Below, piece after piece: positions 60,203 to 64,000 of a stretch of DNA of 64,000 nucleotides. The DNA lies in the NCBI GenBank assembly GCA_900469615.1, contig UBYA01000011.1, positions 434,001 through 498,000 on the forward strand, given 5' to 3'. The stretch's first letter is position 1; each line of letters begins with the position of its first letter. Under the pieces are notes generated by a model. It saw nothing but the letters and a program-made list of their open reading frames with translations, did not search any database and was not told the DNA's origin. Source of the stretch: Hyphomicrobiales bacterium. Lineage in GTDB: Bacteria; Pseudomonadota; Alphaproteobacteria; Rhizobiales; Rhizobiaceae. The position numbers and the translations under genes were made by a program.

Positions 60203-61210
60203 GTGCGGTCGAAATATGCCCTCCGAAGCGTCGTCAAGATGCTCAGCCTTTGCTCTCTCGCCATCGTCCTTCCAGTAACATCGCAAGCCTTAGCCGCGGG
60301 GCGCCAGCCGGATATTCCGACCTGGCTGGCAGCCTATGTAGGTCAGGGCGAAGGCCAGATTGCCCAACCGATCCTGCAAAGAGCACGCGCTCTCTACATG
60401 CGTAAGGTAAGTGAGGGCAAAGTCAGAAATCCCTGCTATTTCGCGATGGACGCAACACGCCCCAACAATCCGGCCGACGGCAAATCGGCCGGTCGCTTCT
60501 ATATCGTCTGTGAAGCGACGCAGACGTTCCGTGTCGTCTCGTCGGGCCACGGCAGCGGCCGTGATCTCAAAGGCGTTGTCGATTTCGGCAACGGGCGGAT
60601 GTGCGCCAGAAACTTCGGCAATGCGATGGATTCGAACCTGACCATGGGCGGTTCCTACATGACGGAGGAAACCAAAACGAGCTTCAAGGGCTACTACCGG
60701 ATCTCCCAGACCAAGGACGCCGCCTTCCTTCGCACCTTTGTCCAGTTCGATGGCGAAGGCGAGACCGCGAATGCCCGCGCCCGGGCAATTGGCGGGCATG
60801 CCGCGGCCAAGGTCGCCGGGATATGCATGAAGAGGGATCCGCAGAGCCCCTATGCCAATCGGGACGGATATGTGCCGCTCGGAAAGCTGGTGGAGTATGC
60901 CGGAGGCCGCAGCGACGGCTGCACGAGCTGGTCTGCATCGGACGCGAACCAGATCGTTTCCCTGGTGAAGGATAATCCGACAACTCTTTACATCTATCCG
61001 GAGTCGGCTGACATAAAGGCCGTCGCGAAGGCCGTGGCAGCCGGCCGCTCCCCTGCACAGTCGGGATTATATTGGAACGAGTCCTGCCTGAAGGAAATCG
61101 GTACGCCGAAGTTCTGGCCGAAGGAAACTCTCGAGCCGGTCATTGTTCAATACAAAAAGGACCATCCGGCACCGCCTGCGCGGCCGATACCGATCTGCGA
61201 CCCGCAATAA
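60203..61210 (+). CDS. Exported murein L,D-transpeptidase catalytic domain family protein
   Basis: A 335-residue protein with an N-terminal signal segment (MLSLCSLAIVLPVTSQALAA after a short basic lead). The body matches the YkuD-2-type family: FRVVSSGHGSGRD, FGNAMDSNLTMGGSYMTEET, and the active-site block GGRSDGCTSWSASDAN, where the Cys in S-D-G-C is the expected nucleophile and the His of SGHGSG its partner. It would act on peptidoglycan or a related peptide in the periplasm. The GTG at 60203 is chosen because AGGAG lies at suitable distance; ATGs at 60179 and 60239 are alternatives. It is convergent with repC. Confidence 0.75.
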   Translation: MRSKYALRSVVKMLSLCSLAIVLPVTSQALAAGRQPDIPTWLAAYVGQGEGQIAQPILQRARALYMRKVSEGKVRNPCYFAMDATRPNNPADGKSAGRFYIVCEATQTFRVVSSGHGSGRDLKGVVDFGNGRMCARNFGNAMDSNLTMGGSYMTEETKTSFKGYYRISQTKDAAFLRTFVQFDGEGETANARARAIGGHAAAKVAGICMKRDPQSPYANRDGYVPLGKLVEYAGGRSDGCTSWSASDANQIVSLVKDNPTTLYIYPESADIKAVAKAVAAGRSPAQSGLYWNESCLKEIGTPKFWPKETLEPVIVQYKKDHPAPPARPIPICDPQ

Positions 61211-61677
61211 TATCCATCCGGGAAGCTGATAAGGACATCCGGCCAGCGGCAATCCCGAACAGGATTGTCGCTGCCGGTAAATCCTCATCGCGTGCGTCTG
61301 CTTCATTCTCCGAGAGTGATCGCCGGAAGATATGCAACGATGCGAACCGGGCTCGGAATCGAAAACATATGGACATTTGCCGGCAAAAACGGCATAAAAC
61401 TATAGTGTTCCTGCTTGGCGATTTCGCCTCCCATGGTTGATCCGGTCATTTCGACCGTATTTTCTACCGCCGCTAGCAGATTGATTTCATTGAATTAAAA
61501 TCCCACATAGAAGCTATTCCTCACTTTATTGCCGCTGGATCTACATGGCGTGAAATCTCGCGCATGGCGAAAAAGTATGTTGGCACGCGCTGATGGTCTC
61601 AAAAGCCTCATGGATTGGGCGTCCGATCGTGTTTTACGCACAGGATAGAGCCGGTCTTCCACTAGGCCGTCGTCGGG
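61211..61677. other. Non-coding stretch between the L,D-transpeptidase-like gene and repC
   Basis: About 470 bases, AT-richer than average between 61370 and 61530, with no convincing gene on either strand. It lies downstream of both flanking genes. I see no RepB-type palindrome of the GTT-N4-GC-N4-AAC form and no clear terminator. Confidence 0.4.
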
Positions 61678-62991
61678 CTACGCTCCTTTGCTGGCAGTGG
61701 GGGCCGTATGTGCCCGTAGAAGGCTCATGAGCATGGGGCCGATGGCGAATTCTCCTTTCTGCGTTCGGCGCGCCAGATGGCGGAGATAACCACCGGCAGA
61801 GTTGATATGGGGAGCCCTTTGAAGGATACAGGCGATTACGGTAGCTGTGTTTTCCGCTCCCATGACGGCGTGTGCCTCCTGATAGGCGCCTGGACTGATA
61901 TCGAGCATTGACCTGACGACAAGCGAAGCGGCGAGTAGATCTCGCCAGCTTTGGATCTCGCCTGTCGGTCCATAGGCGGTGATGTCCGGGCATGCGCGCA
62001 GCACGAGATCCAGCGGGAAGGATTTCAGTTCTGTGTGCATTCCAGCGATAGCATCCGGACGCAGGTGCTGAGGTACAGGCGACGTGGAACCAAAGTCTTC
62101 AGCAGCCTTTGCAGGCTCCACTCGATTTGGAGCTACCGATGGAACGTCCATGTTCACAAATATCGGTACAGGCGATTTTGCTTCGGCTTCAGATTCAATT
62201 TGGGATTCGGAGTCTGAATTCTGTATGTGCCGCTCATTCTGATAGGGATTGCCGCTTATTTCTGCGGCTTTCATGTGTGTTTCCAATCGCTTGATAATTT
62301 CACCATGAAGGCGGCCGAGCTTGTTGAGAAGAGCTTCCAGTTCCGCTGCGGTGGGGGAGCGCGGAAATCCATCGATGAGTGCGCGGAAACCCGTGCGGAC
62401 AGCGTCCCAGGAGCCTTCGACCGCCTCTGCAACCGCAGTATCGATCAACTTGGCGATGTCGCGGCGGTGAAGGCTGATGCGCTCGCGCAGATCCTGCATG
62501 TGAAGTCGCTCGGCCACGACCTGGGCGGCCAGACGCTCTATTTCTTCCCAGCGTGCAAGCAGTGGCGCCAATGAGAAGCCATAGGCCTCATTGAGGTCCC
62601 CTGCCCTGTTCCGGCGGGCATAGCGTTTGCCATTGGGGCTATCCCGGCGCACAAGAAGACCGGCGGCGATCAGCGCGGCCAGGTGGCGGCGGATCGTCTG
62701 CTCGGCCATGCCATGAGCTCGCAGAGACAATTGCTCGTTCGAGGGAAACACGATCAGGTTGGCTTCATCCGAAAGTTCGCTCTTCGGATAGAAGCTCAAC
62801 AATGCATTAAGAACCGCGAGTGCTCGGTCCGTCACCCCTAAGAGAGGTTTGGCTTCGCAGAGCGCACGATAGATTTTCCATTTGTCGACGGACCTGACCG
62901 GCTTGCCATGCTCCGCTCTTCTTTGAGCTGTCAACATGGCAAACGTCATCGGCCGCCGCCCAAAAGGCGTCGTCACATATTCGGCTTCCAT
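61678..62991 (-). CDS. repC: Replication initiator RepC of a repABC replicon
   Basis: A 437-residue initiator. The opening TTPFGRRPMTFAMLTAQRRA, then the winged-helix region (KWKIYRALCEAKPLLGVTDR, FPSNEQLSLRAHGMAEQTIRR in two blocks, then LLVRRDSPNGKRYARRN), the central acidic/Ser-rich linker (around residue 250-300) and the C-terminal domain ending with GYLRHLARRTQKGEFAIGP are the RepC pattern. RepC binds the origin, which in studied repABC plasmids lies inside repC itself; the AT-rich linker-coding part fits. Expression is limited by the antisense RNA encoded in the gap to repB. Confidence 0.93.
   Translation of the reverse strand: MEAEYVTTPFGRRPMTFAMLTAQRRAEHGKPVRSVDKWKIYRALCEAKPLLGVTDRALAVLNALLSFYPKSELSDEANLIVFPSNEQLSLRAHGMAEQTIRRHLAALIAAGLLVRRDSPNGKRYARRNRAGDLNEAYGFSLAPLLARWEEIERLAAQVVAERLHMQDLRERISLHRRDIAKLIDTAVAEAVEGSWDAVRTGFRALIDGFPRSPTAAELEALLNKLGRLHGEIIKRLETHMKAAEISGNPYQNERHIQNSDSESQIESEAEAKSPVPIFVNMDVPSVAPNRVEPAKAAEDFGSTSPVPQHLRPDAIAGMHTELKSFPLDLVLRACPDITAYGPTGEIQSWRDLLAASLVVRSMLDISPGAYQEAHAVMGAENTATVIACILQRAPHINSAGGYLRHLARRTQKGEFAIGPMLMSLLRAHTAPTASKGA
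62110..62300 (-). other. Putative oriV within repC
   Basis: This part of repC, coding for the Ser/Glu-rich linker, is clearly more AT-rich than the rest of the gene. In characterised repABC plasmids the origin was mapped to such an AT-rich stretch inside repC. Assignment here is by analogy and base composition only. Confidence 0.4.
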
Positions 62992-63085
62992 TTTCTTTCA
63001 CCTACGTTGTGGCAAAAGAAATTTGCTCACCAAAACGATGCCAAAGACTCTTGACTGTGATTCGGGGAAGTGCGATTCTCGATTT

Positions 63086-63141
63086 GCTTAAGATCAGAGA
63101 AGGGCTTCCACGACTGCGTCGTTTGGGGGCCTTTTTCTTTT
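63086..63141 (+). ncRNA. Antisense counter-transcribed RNA of the repABC locus (incompatibility RNA)
   Basis: The 155-base gap between repB and repC carries, on the strand opposite to repC, a TTGACT (63051-63056), a GATTCT 17 bases later, and a terminator: an imperfect stem (63103-63131, GGCTTCCACGAC pairing with GTCGTTTGGGGGCC, several G-U pairs) followed by TTTTTCTTTT. This predicts an RNA of about 55 nt, the size and place of the ctRNA that in repABC plasmids pairs with the repC leader, lowers RepC synthesis and causes incompatibility. Confidence 0.82.
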
Positions 63142-63146
63142 GCGGG

Positions 63147-64000
63147 CTACGTTTCCTTTCCTTGCTGAAACTCGTCGAAGAGAGATTGTAGTCTCTCCTG
63201 CACGAACTGATCGAAACCGGGTGCCGCTTTGCTGTCGAAAACGAAGGTGGCGCGTGCCGGTGTTCGCTTAAACGTCACCGGAAGACCGGCTATGGATGAT
63301 TGCGGAGCGGCTGCTTTGGCAGAGGCGGGTTTGCCCGTCGCCAGAACCAGCGCTCGTTGAAAGCGCTCATCGCTCGTCATTTTCCGATAGTGGTCCGCGG
63401 ACAACTCCGCCACTATCGGCTCGGAGGCAACGCTATCGAGGCGTTCTCCGAGTTCGAGCCAGCGTCGGCGGCCGATTTCCGGCGCCGGGCCTATAATGCT
63501 GATGAGGGCGAGCGGCACTTGCCTGGTGACGATCAGCATCTTGGAAAGCGCTGCCTTGTCCACGCCAAGCGCCGCCATGATGACATCGCGGCCGAAGCCA
63601 CGCTGCTCCAGGCGCAATGCAAACAAAGCACGCTCGATATAGGATAGATTGGTGCGGGCACTGTTTTCCTGGCCTTGGCTGACCACCAGCTGATCGTCGG
63701 TAAGCTGACGCACGACGGTGCGCACCTTGATGCCAAGCTCTCTTGCCGCTGCCAGGCGGCGGTGGCCATAGGCAACCTGAAACCGCTCCCTGGACTCCGG
63801 ATGGGGACGCACAAGAATCGGGACCTGCTGGCCGTGCTCGCGTATCTGCTCGATGAGCTGGCCGAGCTCGATGGGATCTATTTCGAGGCGATCGCTGACG
63901 AAAGATCCGTCGATTAGATCGGGGTCGATGTCGACGACCGTTTGGCCTTCCGCCAGCTGCCGTTCGAGATCGCTGGCCCGCTCGATCTTCTCCGTGATGT
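63147..64000 (-). CDS. repB: Plasmid partitioning protein RepB (cut by window edge)
   Basis: The last 284 residues of a ParB-type protein; the start and repA lie outside the window. DPDLIDGSFVSDRLEIDPIE with LGQLIEQIREHGQQVPILVR after it, then YGHRRLAAARELG, is the ParB/Srx nuclease-like N-terminal domain with the R-R box; ENSARTNLSYIERALFALRL and VIMAALGVDKAALSKMLIVT form the DNA-binding helix-turn-helix; the C-terminal FDQFVQERLQSLFDEFQQGK is the dimerisation tail. RepB binds parS sites and works with RepA to segregate the replicon. The frame is open up to the right edge. Confidence 0.93.
   Translation of the reverse strand, partial: ITEKIERASDLERQLAEGQTVVDIDPDLIDGSFVSDRLEIDPIELGQLIEQIREHGQQVPILVRPHPESRERFQVAYGHRRLAAARELGIKVRTVVRQLTDDQLVVSQGQENSARTNLSYIERALFALRLEQRGFGRDVIMAALGVDKAALSKMLIVTRQVPLALISIIGPAPEIGRRRWLELGERLDSVASEPIVAELSADHYRKMTSDERFQRALVLATGKPASAKAAAPQSSIAGLPVTFKRTPARATFVFDSKAAPGFDQFVQERLQSLFDEFQQGKET

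Noticed and set aside
61211..64000. Search for RepB-binding parS palindromes (GTT-N4-GC-N4-AAC)
   Set aside because: No full match seen in the repC-repB part or the adjacent gap; the sites may be near repA, beyond the window.

Overview
The window is from an alphaproteobacterium of the Rhizobiaceae type (Rhizobium, Agrobacterium, Ensifer or a close relative). The evidence is high GC, frequent TTG and GTG starts, a rhizobial FlgE and DUF1217 protein, a dense set of ABC importers and catabolic operons, and above all a repABC replication locus at the right edge. RepC is complete, RepB runs off the end, and an antisense incompatibility RNA fits between them. I read the window as the part of a large plasmid or chromid that lies downstream of its replication genes. 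I saw no tRNA, rRNA, CRISPR array or intact insertion sequence.

Layout. 0-12.8 kb: the start of an aldehyde-oxidase-type 2Fe-2S subunit (minus strand) behind a clear promoter and palindromic operator, PsiF-like and small proteins, CDP-diacylglycerol pyrophosphatase, a second molybdenum hydroxylase with its own tri-heme cytochrome c, an MFS exporter beside a frameshifted TetR gene, an SDR-GMC oxidoreductase pair and an exported protein. 13-18.3 kb: a ketone-body module (patatin hydrolase and acetoacetate decarboxylase divergent from 3-hydroxybutyrate dehydrogenase), then polyphosphate kinase 2 and a gamma-family PLP lyase. 18.4-24.5 kb: a polyamine-type ABC importer with an RpiR regulator and a DmpA-type aminopeptidase. 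24.7-26.9 kb: a lone DUF1217 repeat protein related to flagellar genes. 27-31.4 kb: a tightly coupled sugar-phosphate operon without a transporter. 31.8-38.7 kb: a NitT/TauT-type importer whose ATPase and IclR regulator are divergent from its permease and binding protein, linked to an SDR, a FAH hydrolase and a hydratase. 39-51.2 kb: an IclR-controlled catabolic cluster with a deacylase, a PLP dehydratase, a sugar-type ABC importer with a fused permease-ATPase, a creatininase-family amidohydrolase, an aldehyde dehydrogenase and a GMC oxidoreductase. 51.3-56.3 kb: an amino-acid ABC importer with an amidase. 56.4-61.2 kb: a methyltransferase, a UbiC-like exported protein, a lone flagellar hook protein and an L,D-transpeptidase-like protein. 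61.7-64 kb: repC, antisense RNA, repB.

How it works together. Most of the window consists of uptake-plus-catabolism cassettes, each with a local repressor-type regulator (TetR, RpiR, two IclR) and, in several cases, a visible palindromic operator. All four periplasmic binding-protein genes are followed, 10-16 nt after the stop codon, by a strong GC hairpin before the next gene of the operon, a layout known to raise binding-protein mRNA over transporter mRNA.

Erosion is visible as well: a homopolymer frameshift in the TetR gene and two decayed remnants that no intact open frame covers, one of a haloalkane-dehalogenase-like hydrolase near 38.9 kb and one of a succinate-semialdehyde dehydrogenase near 56.5 kb. 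The best candidates for undescribed biology are the 39-50 kb catabolic cluster and the fused permease-ATPase inside it.
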